From positions 135,051 through 199,050 of the forward strand of contig NZ_KI421412.1 of the NCBI RefSeq assembly GCF_000472285.1: a stretch of DNA of 64,000 nt, given 5' to 3'. The notes below the pieces were generated by a model, which was not told the origin of the DNA, searched no databases, and saw nothing but the letters and a program-made list of their open reading frames with translations. Below, in pieces: positions 52,145-59,492 of this stretch. Position 1 is the stretch's first letter, and each line of letters opens with the position of its first letter. Source of the stretch: Desulfuromonas sp. TF (GTDB taxonomy: Bacteria; Desulfobacterota; Desulfuromonadia; Desulfuromonadales; ATBO01). The position numbers and the translations under genes are program-made.

Positions 52145-53158
52145 TCAGCAGATCCTGGGCAGCTGCTCCCCCGAAAGCATCTCGATGGCCCGCAGGCCGC
52201 CGATGGCGGTGCGCATGAAAACCTTGCCGGAGGAGGCGCCGGTGACTTCTCCGATGATCGCCGTCCCCTTCCCCTCGGGACGATGCCGCATGGCTGCCAG
52301 AACTCCTTCGGCGGCCTCGGGTGCGACCACGGCCAGCAGCTTTCCTTCATTGGCGACGTAAAGCGGGTCGAGGCCGAGGATGGCGCAGGCGCCGCCTACG
52401 GCGTCGCTCACCGGCAGGGAGGATTCGTCCAGAGTGATGTCGATCTCCGACTGGAGGGCGATTTCCTTGAGGGTGGTGGCCACGCCCCCGCGGGTGGGGT
52501 CGCGCAGGGCGTGGACGGCGCTCCCCCCGGCGGCGAGGATGGCGACGACGAGGTGGTGGAGGGAGGCGCTGTCGGTCCGGATGTCGGATTGCAGATCAAG
52601 CCCCTCGCGGCTGGCCAGGACGGCCATGCCGTGGTCGCCGATGGTGCCGTTGATGAGGATCTTGTCCCCCAAACGGGCGCCGCTGCCGCGGATGTCGAAC
52701 TCGTGGTCGAAGACGCCGATCCCGGAGGTGTTGATGAAGATCTTGTCGGCCTTCCCCCGGGGGACGACCTTGGTGTCGCCGGTGACGATGGCCACGCCGG
52801 CGGTTTCGGCCGCCTCCTTCATGCTGGAGAGGATGGTCCGCAGATCGGCAAGGGGGAGGCCTTCCTCCAGGATCAGCCCGACGCTGATCGCCAGCGGGCG
52901 GGCGCCGCTCATGGCCAGGTCGTTGATCGTGCCGTTGACGGCCAGATCGCCGATGTTCCCCCCGGGGAAGAAGATCGGATCGACCACGTAGGAGTCGGTG
53001 GTGAAGGCGAGCCGCCCGCCGCCGTGGGTCAGAACCGCGGCGTCGTTCTGGTCCCGCCGGGCCACTCCGGAGAGGGCGGGGATGATGATCTCGTCGAGAA
53101 GCTGGTGACTGAGTTTCCCGCCGCTGCCGTGGCCGAGGAGGATGATGTCGGATTTCAT
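52145..53158 (-). CDS. hypE: Hydrogenase maturation factor HypE
   Basis: A 337-residue AIR-synthase-like protein that dehydrates a thiocarboxamide on its own C-terminal Cys to the cyanide ligand for the Ni-Fe site. It starts with the HypE signature LLGHGSGGKLSHQLL and ends PRIC, with the required terminal cysteine. The ATP-binding region includes TRGGVATTLKEIA. It is the last hyp gene on this strand and follows hypD after a heptamer repeat array. Its HypF partner is not in the window. Confidence 0.96.
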   Translation of the reverse strand: MKSDIILLGHGSGGKLSHQLLDEIIIPALSGVARRDQNDAAVLTHGGGRLAFTTDSYVVDPIFFPGGNIGDLAVNGTINDLAMSGARPLAISVGLILEEGLPLADLRTILSSMKEAAETAGVAIVTGDTKVVPRGKADKIFINTSGIGVFDHEFDIRGSGARLGDKILINGTIGDHGMAVLASREGLDLQSDIRTDSASLHHLVVAILAAGGSAVHALRDPTRGGVATTLKEIALQSEIDITLDESSLPVSDAVGGACAILGLDPLYVANEGKLLAVVAPEAAEGVLAAMRHRPEGKGTAIIGEVTGASSGKVFMRTAIGGLRAIEMLSGEQLPRIC

Positions 53159-53177
53159 TGAAAAGCTCCGAAAAGCG

Positions 53178-53267
53178 GTGATCAGTGATCAGTGATCGGT
53201 GATCAGTGATCGGTGATCGGCAATTCACAAAACCAATAACTGATCACCGATCACCTGTCACTGGTTA
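53178..53267. repeat. Heptamer inverted-repeat array 1 (GTGATCA/GTGATCG), hypD-hypE gap
   Basis: The left arm (53178-53220) is about six 7-bp units GTGATCA or GTGATCG in tandem. The right arm (53237-53267) has the reverse complement pattern (TGATCACCGATCACC) bounded by AATAAC/GGTTATT. It fills the gap between hypD and hypE and is dense in GATC sites. Confidence 0.88.
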
Positions 53268-53269
53268 TT

Positions 53270-54361
53270 TCAGGTTCCGTACTTGTACTCCGCCGCGCAG
53301 GTCCCCTCGCTGGAGACCATGCATGCGCCGACGGGGTTCTCGGGGGTGCAGGCGGTGCGGAAGAGGGGGCACTGCCTCGGCGTGACCTTCCCCTTGAGGA
53401 TCTCGCCGCAGGCGCACCCCTGGTGCTCCCTGGGCTCTTCCACCTCGACGGGGAGGCGGGTTGCGGCGTCGAAGGCGGCGTATTCCGGGCGCAGGCCCAG
53501 GCCGCTGCCGGGGATGACGCCGATGCCTCGCCAGCGGGCGTCGCAGGGCTCGAAGACCCGGTAGAGGACCTCGCGGGCCTTGGGGTTCCCTCCCGCCTTG
53601 ACCACCCGGCTGTACTGAATCTCCACCTTCGCCTCTCCGGCGACGACCTGCCGGGCGAGCATCTCCACCCCCTGCAGCATGTCCAGGGGCTCGAAGCCGG
53701 TCACGACAGAGGGGACCTTGTGGTCGCGGGCGAGAGGCTCGTACGCCTCCGCGCCGATGATGGCGCTGACGTGGGCGGGGCAGAGATAGCCGTCGACCTG
53801 CAGCCCGGGGTCGTCGGCGAGGATGGCCATGGGGCCGGGGATGGTCTTGTGGGCGCAGAGGACGAAATAGTTGTCCAGCCCTCGCCGCTGCGCCTCGATG
53901 ACCGAGCCGGCGATCGTCGGAGCAGTCGTCTCGAAGCCGACGCCGAGAAAAACCACCGACCTGTCCGGATGCTTCGCCGCCAGGGCGACGGCATCAAGGG
54001 GGGAGTAGACGATGCGCACGTCGGCGCCGGCGGCCTGCTCGTTCACCAGGCTGCTCGTCGAGCCGGGAACCCGCACCATGTCCCCGAAGGTGGCGATGAC
54101 GGTGCCGGGGCGGCGGGCGAGGGCCACGGCATGATCGACGTAGTCCACGGGAGTGACGCAGACCGGGCAGCCGGGGCCGGAGATCAGCCGGATCTTCTCC
54201 GGCAGCAGGCTGCGGATGCCGTGCTGATAGATGGCCATGGTGTGGGTCCCGCAGACTTCCATGAAGGTCATGGAGCCGGCGTGATCCCGGACGGTATCGG
54301 CAATCCTTTCGAGGAGGTGTTTGGCGACATCGGGGTTACGGAATTCTCTAGTATATGTCAT
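53270..54361 (-). CDS. hypD: Hydrogenase maturation factor HypD
   Basis: A 363-residue iron-sulfur scaffold. Characteristic blocks are MEVCGTHTMAIYQHGIRSLL, GPGCPVCVTP, GFETTAPTIA and the C-terminal cysteine cluster ACGEILKG...QCPLFRTACTPENPVGACM. With HypC it assembles the Fe(CN)2CO group. Its ATG overlaps the hypC stop by 4 bases, so HypC and HypD are translationally coupled. Confidence 0.96.
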   Translation of the reverse strand: MTYTREFRNPDVAKHLLERIADTVRDHAGSMTFMEVCGTHTMAIYQHGIRSLLPEKIRLISGPGCPVCVTPVDYVDHAVALARRPGTVIATFGDMVRVPGSTSSLVNEQAAGADVRIVYSPLDAVALAAKHPDRSVVFLGVGFETTAPTIAGSVIEAQRRGLDNYFVLCAHKTIPGPMAILADDPGLQVDGYLCPAHVSAIIGAEAYEPLARDHKVPSVVTGFEPLDMLQGVEMLARQVVAGEAKVEIQYSRVVKAGGNPKAREVLYRVFEPCDARWRGIGVIPGSGLGLRPEYAAFDAATRLPVEVEEPREHQGCACGEILKGKVTPRQCPLFRTACTPENPVGACMVSSEGTCAAEYKYGT

Positions 54362-54588
54362 TCCGGCATTGCCCCCCGGGCTAACAGCTCTCGGAAGATC
54401 TGCAGGGTCTCCCGGGCGTTCTCCTCGTCCAGCTTCTCGATGGCGAACCCGGCGTGGATGATGACGAAATCCCCCACGGACACGCCGTCGACCATCATCA
54501 GACTCGCCTCCCTCCGGACGCCGTCGATCTCGCAGACCGCCGTCTCCCCGTCAATGCTCATCACCTGCATAGGTACGCCTAGACACAT
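54358..54588 (-). CDS. hypC: Hydrogenase maturation chaperone HypC
   Basis: A 76-residue chaperone beginning MCLGVPMQV, whose Cys2 holds the iron complex after Met removal. The central beta barrel is typical (VSVGDFVIIHAGFAIEKLD). It carries the Fe ligand group between HypD and the hydrogenase large subunit. GGGAGC lies before the ATG. The upstream gap to hypB holds a heptamer array. Confidence 0.96.
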   Translation of the reverse strand: MCLGVPMQVMSIDGETAVCEIDGVRREASLMMVDGVSVGDFVIIHAGFAIEKLDEENARETLQIFRELLARGAMPE

Positions 54589-54609
54589 CGCAAGCTCCCT
54601 TTGGAAATC

Positions 54610-54722
54610 GGTGATCAGTGATCGGTGATCAGTGATCGGTGATCGGTAAAAGCTCTAACGGATCACTGATCACGGATCACTGATCACCAGTTACTAATCA
54701 CTGATCACCAGTTACCAATCAC
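54610..54722. repeat. Heptamer inverted-repeat array 2 (GTGATCA/GTGATCG), hypB-hypC gap
   Basis: The left arm (54610-54646) repeats GTGATCA/GTGATCG units. The right arm (54661-54722) repeats the complementary ATCACTG/ATCACCA units and runs into the end of hypB. The same heptamer occurs at 53.2 kb, so one hyp operon contains two copies. Confidence 0.88.
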
Positions 54723-55489
54723 CGTCCTTTTCTTTTCACTCCCTCAGCCAGCCACTCATACCAGGCGTCCATCCCCTCGCCGCTGTGGCAGGAGAGCTCG
54801 AAGATGCGGATGCCCGGATTGACCCGGCGGGCGAAGTCCTTGCATTTCTCCATGTCGAAGCGCAGGTAGGGGAGCAGGTCGATCTTGTTGATCAGCATCA
54901 CGTCGGCGGCGTGAAACATGTTGGGGTACTTGACCGGCTTGTCCTCTCCCTCGGTGACGGAAAGGACGGCGACCTTGTGGTCCTCGCCCAGGTCGAAGGA
55001 GGCGGGGCAGACCAGGTTGCCGACGTTCTCGATCATCAGCAGGTCGGCGGCGTCGAGATCGAAATGCTCCACGCCGTGGCCGACCATGTGGGCGTCCAGG
55101 TGGCAGCCGGCGCCGGTGTTGATCTGCCGCACCGGCACCCCCGTGGCGGCGATGCGCTCGGCATCGTTGGAGGTCTGCTGGTCCCCTTCCAGAACGGCGA
55201 AGGAGTGCCGGCCGCCGAGGTCGGTGAGGGTCCGCTCCAGGATCGACGTCTTTCCCGAGCCGGGGGAGCTGACCAGGTTGAGGACGAAGAGCCCCTTCTC
55301 GGAGAAGAGCGCCCGGTTGCCCGCGGCCAGCCGGTTGTTCTTGCCGAGAATGTCCTCCTCGATGCGGATCGTTTTAGCGCCGGCGTCGTGCCCGTGCTCG
55401 TGCTCGTGGTGACCATGACCGTGGGAATGACCGTGGTCATGATCGTGATGGTGATGCTGCGCGGGCTCGCAGCCGCAGTCGGTGCACAT
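54719..55489 (-). CDS. hypB: Hydrogenase nickel incorporation GTPase HypB
   Basis: A 256-residue Ni-binding GTPase. The N-terminus has the high-affinity site CTDCGC followed by a His-rich stretch (residues about 12-33, His/Asp/Gly repeats) that stores nickel. The G domain has P-loop [20 protein letters not shown] and NKIDLLP. It inserts nickel with HypA. The start is ATG 55489; an in-frame open region continuing to 56374 overlaps hypA and repeats and is not coding. It starts 3 bases after the hypA stop. Confidence 0.95.
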   Translation of the reverse strand: MCTDCGCEPAQHHHHDHDHGHSHGHGHHEHEHGHDAGAKTIRIEEDILGKNNRLAAGNRALFSEKGLFVLNLVSSPGSGKTSILERTLTDLGGRHSFAVLEGDQQTSNDAERIAATGVPVRQINTGAGCHLDAHMVGHGVEHFDLDAADLLMIENVGNLVCPASFDLGEDHKVAVLSVTEGEDKPVKYPNMFHAADVMLINKIDLLPYLRFDMEKCKDFARRVNPGIRIFELSCHSGEGMDAWYEWLAEGVKRKGR

Positions 55490-55491
55490 GT

Positions 55492-55833
55492 CTAGTCGAC
55501 CTCCATTTCCTTGATGCGCAGCTCCTCGCCCTGCAGGATTTCCAGGGCGAAAGCGTCGCAGGACGGGCAGGCGAAGCTGTAGCGGTCGATACCGGTCTCT
55601 CGGCGGCAGTCGCCGCATCGGGCGCGGCCCGGGATGCTTTCGATGATCAGCTTGCTTTCTTCCAGCAGGGTCCCCCGGGAGCAGGCTTCGAAGGCGAATT
55701 CGACCGCTTCGGGAACGACCCCCGAGAGCTCGCCTATTTCGACGGTCAGGGACAGAACTTTCCGGGCGCCGCCCTCCATGGCGTGCCTTTCGGCGATTTC
55801 GATGATGCTCTGTGTGATTCCGAGTTCGTGCAT
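55492..55833 (-). CDS. hypA: Hydrogenase nickel chaperone HypA
   Basis: A 113-residue metallochaperone. It opens with [10 protein letters not shown], whose His2 and Glu3 help bind nickel, and carries a zinc site with CGDCRRE and CPSCDAF. It partners HypB, which follows within 3 bases. It heads the hypA-B-C-D-E operon; upstream lies the repeat-rich region. Confidence 0.95.
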   Translation of the reverse strand: MHELGITQSIIEIAERHAMEGGARKVLSLTVEIGELSGVVPEAVEFAFEACSRGTLLEESKLIIESIPGRARCGDCRRETGIDRYSFACPSCDAFALEILQGEELRIKEMEVD

Positions 55834-56020
55834 TCGCCGCTTGTCTTTCGAGGGGTTTTGGAGATGAGAAACGATCCACCGATTCTACCGCAGAAACACA
55901 AGAGAACAAGCTTTTTCCATGCCGAACTCGTTTGCATTTGGCGTAGCGATTTCTTTTCCGACCACCATCTGCACGGTAAGTAAGCCGCTGCCATTGACCA
56001 GGTCGTTGCTTCGTGGCAGC

Positions 56021-56302
56021 GAAGAGGGGCCTGATCTTTTCCGCCCCCCTCAGGAGCGGGAATTTTTTCTGAAAACGGGAACTGCACCGCCAGTGCGAGC
56101 CTCGATGTTGGAGACCCATTGCGAGAAGCTCCCGTCTGACACCGGTGCGGATAAGCAAGCGGTAGTAATCCGCAGCTCTCTCGTTGATAACCACAACGAT
56201 CGGCGCAGACATGCTCCACGCCAGTGGCAGGCCCTTTTCTGCATACTCTCTCTTAGGCCAGTAAAAGAGGACGGCGCCGTCAGGGGCGCAACCCCCGGGT
56301 CT
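56021..56302 (+). repeat. R1 repeat, copy A
   Basis: A copy of a ~240-280-bp repeat with four other copies in this window. It has the core CCATTGCGAG, the invariant CTCCACGCCAGTGG (about 56215-56228) and a hairpin around GGCCAG with one mismatch in its stem (CTCTCTTA/TAAAAGAG), then GGGGCGCAACCCCC. With copy D it shares about 50 extra bases at the left end (GGGGCCTGATCT). No credible gene lies in it. Confidence 0.8.
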
Positions 56303-56317
56303 TGATGTGCCTGTTTT

Positions 56318-56465
56318 TTCTTTGACACTCTTTATGGATAAATTGTACCCTCTGGCTTTATTTGCATTGGACATGGGGGCTGTGCTGAGGTCGAAAGAGA
56401 GGGAAGTGAGAATTTTGAACCGCCTTTGCCGGTGATATGCGGCAGGGGCGGTTTTTTGCGTTATA
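56318..56465 (+). ncRNA. R2 unit copy 1, candidate small RNA
   Basis: A promoter-like pair, TTGACA (56322-56327) and TACCCT (56346-56351) with 18-base spacing, is followed after about 70 bases by a 12-bp hairpin CCGCCTTTGCCG/CGGCAGGGGCGG (56420-56451) and TTTTTT. The unit is nearly repeated at 56948-57094 with promoter, spacing and hairpin kept. No reading frame of substance lies between. This is compatible with a ~100-nt small RNA, inferred from structure only. Confidence 0.5.
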
Positions 56466-56734
56466 GGATTGAGCGGTTCGAATCCCTAAGATCTCCTCGG
56501 CTCATGCCCGCCGAAGCCTTGGCGAAGGCGGGTGCTTCTGGCCATTGGGGCTGAAGGTGGGGAGGGATATTGGGAATGATACGCGGTCGATCGGAAGTCA
56601 ACAAGTCACCAGCTCCAAGTCACCAGCGTCCCCACTGAATTCCCAGACTCGTTGGGCACTATAGGAAAGGGTCGATGAGTCTCACAGGCGGTAATTCTGA
56701 CAGTGATAAACTCGCTGTGCTTTCGATGCCTGCA

Positions 56735-56944
56735 CGCGAGGTGCAGACATGAGGTCGGTGAACCATTGCGAGAGGTCCCCGTTTACAGCCGGTGCCGATA
56801 AGTGTGCTGTGGTGATCTGCGGCGCGTTGTTAATGACCCCGGAGATCGGCACAGGAGTGCTCCACGCCAGTGGCAGGGTCCTTTCTTTGGTGACTTTCTT
56901 TGGACCAGCAAAGAAAGTCACCCGGCCGCCGGCCGGGACCGGCG
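56735..56944 (+). repeat. R1 repeat, copy B
   Basis: It shares the CCATTGCGAGAGG core and CTCCACGCCAGTGGCAGG. The hairpin is different in sequence from other copies: TGACTTTCTTTG (56891-56902) pairs perfectly over 12 bp with CAAAGAAAGTCA (56909-56920) around GACCAG. A GC-rich second stem (CCGGCCGCCGGCCGGG) follows. It directly precedes R2 copy 2. Confidence 0.8.
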
Positions 56945-56947
56945 AAT

Positions 56948-57094
56948 TTCTTTGACACTCTTTATGGATAAATTGTAACCTCTGGCTTTATTTGCATTGT
57001 GCATTGGGGATGGGATGAGATTGAGAGAGGGAAGACAGATTTGAACCGCCTTTGCCGGTGATGTGCCGGCAGGGGCGATTTTTTTGCGTTATAA
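56948..57094 (+). ncRNA. R2 unit copy 2, candidate small RNA
   Basis: TTGACA (56952-56957) and TAACCT (56976-56981) have the same 18-base spacing as copy 1, and the hairpin CGCCTTTGCCGG/CCGGCAGGGGCG (57047-57077) with a T run follows. Compared with copy 1 the hairpin is shifted by one pair at each end, yet keeps a 12-bp stem. The middle of the unit diverges more than its ends. Confidence 0.5.
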
Positions 57095-57229
57095 CCCTTA
57101 CACGCCGATTTTCGGCATCAAAAATAACCCTGTAAGCACAGGGGCAACAGGGAACCAGAACACACTCTCCCCGTCGCACACCGCCCCGAACCCTCCATCT
57201 ACTCCAACTCTCACCAAAAAGCATCCCCC

Positions 57230-57739
57230 ATGTCCGAAACAATCATCATCCTCAACTACCGCCTCACCAGGGAACTCTGGCAACAGTTCCTGGATGCCCA
57301 TTTCAGCAGCAACCCCACGCTCAAAATGCGCTACCTGTGGGGCGTACTCTGCATCATGATCGGCGCGCTCGGTTTCGGCGGGTTCTATCACTCGCCCGTC
57401 ATCGCCTCGCTGCTTCTTGCCACCGGCCTGTTCGCTGTTTTGTCAAAACACCTGCTGGTCGCCAAATCCCTGCGTACAGCCTGCCGTCACCCCTTCTTCG
57501 GCGAAGAGCTGACCGTGGCGATTTCGCAGGACGAGCTCTCGGTGCGCAGCGGGACGTCCGGTTACCGCCAGCCCTGGAATAATTTCGTAGGTTACCGGAA
57601 ACGGGCTCCCGGTTTCCTGCTCTATCACGACCGGAGCGCCTTCTTCTTCGTCCCCGAGGGCGTCATGAGCGCCGGTCAGGCCAGGCGATTCAAGGATATT
57701 CTCGATGCGGCCGGTGTGCCGGACCTCTCCGGAAGCTGA
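57230..57739 (+). CDS. YcxB-like membrane protein
   Basis: A 169-residue protein with two membrane helices (LWGVLCIMIGALGFGGFYH and VIASLLLATGLFAVLS) and a C-terminal PH-like beta domain (DELSVRSGTSGYRQPWNNFV, FFFVPEGVM). This is the layout of the YcxB family of unknown function. There is no strong ribosome site before the ATG. It is isolated between repeat clusters and starts 56 bases before the SDR gene on the same strand. Confidence 0.75.
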   Translation: MSETIIILNYRLTRELWQQFLDAHFSSNPTLKMRYLWGVLCIMIGALGFGGFYHSPVIASLLLATGLFAVLSKHLLVAKSLRTACRHPFFGEELTVAISQDELSVRSGTSGYRQPWNNFVGYRKRAPGFLLYHDRSAFFFVPEGVMSAGQARRFKDILDAAGVPDLSGS

Positions 57740-57794
57740 TAGGGATGTTGATTTAGGATATACTTTTCCCCTCAGCTTCCGAAAGGAGCCCCCC

Positions 57795-58619
57795 ATGTCC
57801 TCCCTCCAAGGCAAAACCCTCTTCATCACCGGCGCCAGCCGGGGCGTCGGCAAGGCCATCGCCCTGCGGGCAGCCGCCGACGGCGCCAACATCGTCATCG
57901 CCGCCAAATCGGTGCGCTCCCGCGACCGCCTCCCCGGCACGATCTATTCAGCCGCCGAGGAGATCGAAGCCGCCGGCGGGCGAGCCCTGCCGGTGCAGAC
58001 CGACATCCGCGACGAGGAGCAGATCCGGCACGCCGTCGAGAAGGGGGTGGAGGCCTTCGGCGGGATCGACATCCTCGTCAACAACGCCAGCGCCATCTCC
58101 CTGACCGGCACCCGCGAAACCCCCCTCAAGCGCTTCGACCTGATGTTCGGGGTCAACGTGCGCGGCACCTTCGCCTGCTCGCAGGCCTGCCTACCCCACC
58201 TGGAAAGGGCCGCCAACCCCCACATCCTCAACCTCTCCCCGCCGCTGAACATGAACCCCCGCTGGTTCCGGGACCATGTCGCCTACACCATGTCCAAGTA
58301 CGGGATGAGCCTATGCGTACTGGGAATGGCGGAAGAATTCCGCCCGGCCGGAATCGCCGTCAACGCCCTCTGGCCCCGCACCGTCATCGCCACCGCCGCC
58401 CTCGCCATGCTCGGCGGCGCCGTCAAACCCGAGCAGTGCCGCACCCCCGAAATCCTCGCCGACGCCGCCCACGCCATCCTCACCCGCGACAGCCGCCAGT
58501 GCACCGGCAACTTCTTCATCGACGACGAGGTACTGGCCGAGGATGGGATCACCGATCTCGATCGGTACGCCGTCCAGCCGGGCGAGCCCCTCTTCCCCGA
58601 TCTCTTCCTGGATACCTGA
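57795..58619 (+). CDS. Short-chain dehydrogenase (HSDL2-like)
   Basis: A 274-residue SDR. The Rossmann motif is TGASRGVGKAI, NNASAISLTGT replaces the usual NNAG, and the catalytic segment is YTMSKYG (YxxxK). The region KSVRSRDRLPGTIYSAAEEI and the tail PGEPLFPDLFLD resemble the HSDL2/SDR12C-type family. GAAAGGAG precedes ATG 57795. Substrate unknown. It is bounded downstream by R1 copies. Confidence 0.85.
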   Translation: MSSLQGKTLFITGASRGVGKAIALRAAADGANIVIAAKSVRSRDRLPGTIYSAAEEIEAAGGRALPVQTDIRDEEQIRHAVEKGVEAFGGIDILVNNASAISLTGTRETPLKRFDLMFGVNVRGTFACSQACLPHLERAANPHILNLSPPLNMNPRWFRDHVAYTMSKYGMSLCVLGMAEEFRPAGIAVNALWPRTVIATAALAMLGGAVKPEQCRTPEILADAAHAILTRDSRQCTGNFFIDDEVLAEDGITDLDRYAVQPGEPLFPDLFLDT

Positions 58620-58660
58620 CCACCCTTTTGGCATCCGGTCCCTCGCGTACGGGTTTTTCA

Positions 58661-58893
58661 CTCAAAACGGGAACTCCGCTGCCAGTGCGGCCATTGATGC
58701 CGGTGAACCATTGTGCGAGGTCTCCGTTCAAAACCGGTGCAGAGAGGCATGTCGCGATTATTCGCAGCGCCATCGTTGATGATCCCGGAGATTGGCAAAA
58801 TAGTGCTCCACGCCAGTGGCAGGCCCTTTTCTGAATACTCTTTTAGGCCAGTAAAAGAGTATTTCGCCGTCGGGGGGCGAGACCCCCGGGTTT
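58661..58893 (+). repeat. R1 repeat, copy C
   Basis: The shared core and CTCCACGCCAGTGGCAGGCCC are present. The hairpin AATACTCTTTTA/TAAAAGAGTATT (58834-58863) is a perfect 12-bp stem around GGCCAG, followed by CGGGGG-GCGAGA-CCCCCG. Overlapping frames on either strand here look like repeat-derived noise. Confidence 0.85.
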
Positions 58894-59009
58894 CGGTGTT
58901 GGCATCTTCGGACCAGAAATCAAGATCGCAGACGCTGCCCCCCCCAATGCCTCATGTCTTCCTCGAGCCGCAGAGCCCGTCCCTGCGGGGATGCCCGAAG
59001 CGCCTGAGA

Positions 59010-59098
59010 GCCCGGGAGATCCCCGCCTTCCTTTCTTTTTATCCCGCCGAAAAGAAAGGAAGCAAAGAAACGGCGGCCACTGGCGTGGAGCATGAAAG
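59010..59098 (-). repeat. R1 repeat, partial inverted copy E
   Basis: On the minus strand CTCCACGCCAGTGG (plus 59077-59090) is followed by a hairpin, plus arms CTTCCTTTCTTTT (59027-59039) and AAAAGAAAGGAAG (59050-59062), a perfect 13-bp stem with a stem sequence unlike copies A, C and D. It sits between copies C and D in opposite orientation; the upstream core is not recognisable. Confidence 0.75.
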
Positions 59099-59100
59099 AC

Positions 59101-59375
59101 GGGGGCCTGATCTCTTCCGGCCCCCTCGGGCGCGAGGTTTTCACCGAAATGGGAACTGCACTGCCGGGGAGTAACTCGACGTTGGAGACCCATTGCGCGA
59201 GGTTTCCGTTTAGCACCGGTGAGGATAAGCACGCCGCAGTCAACGGCAAAGCTGATGTTGATGACTCTAAAGATCGGCGTAGGCGTGCTCCACGCCAGTG
59301 GCAGGCCCTTTTCTGCATACTCTTTTAGGCCTGTAAAAGAGTATGTCGCCGTCGGGGGGCGAGACCCCCGGGTTT
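59101..59375 (+). repeat. R1 repeat, copy D
   Basis: The complete repeat includes the left extension seen in copy A, the core CCATTGCGCGAGG, CTCCACGCCAGTGGCAGGCCC and the hairpin CATACTCTTTTA/TAAAAGAGTATG (59316-59345), again a perfect 12-bp stem. Compared with copy C the outermost A-T pair is C-G, a compensatory change. Confidence 0.85.
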
Positions 59376-59492
59376 GCCTCTCTTCCCCGATCTTTTTCTG
59401 GAAACCGGATCATCCTCCCGCCAAACCACCGTAGCAGGTGCATCAGAGAACATGCCGGGAACGGCTGCGCCTAATCCCGGCCTGCAGTGGTC

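Noticed and set aside
53178-54722. CRISPR-like array in the hyp gaps
   Set aside because: The repeats are 7 bp, contiguous and without spacers, and form inverted arms. There are no cas genes in the window.
55490-56374. In-frame open extension of hypB up to 56374
   Set aside because: It overlaps hypA in another frame and runs through repeat DNA. The canonical HypB N-terminus with its nickel site begins at 55489.
58920-59318. Overlapping frames of 130-150 codons in the 58.5-59.4 kb repeats, sharing a short peptide with other copies
   Set aside because: The shared peptide comes from the R1 repeat. Frames break between copies, cross the inverted copy and lack consistent starts, so the DNA rather than the protein is conserved.
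56021-59375. Insertion sequence or prophage remnant in the repeat region
   Set aside because: No transposase or integrase frame and no clear terminal inverted repeats with target duplication were seen. A non-autonomous element remains possible and is treated as a finding instead.
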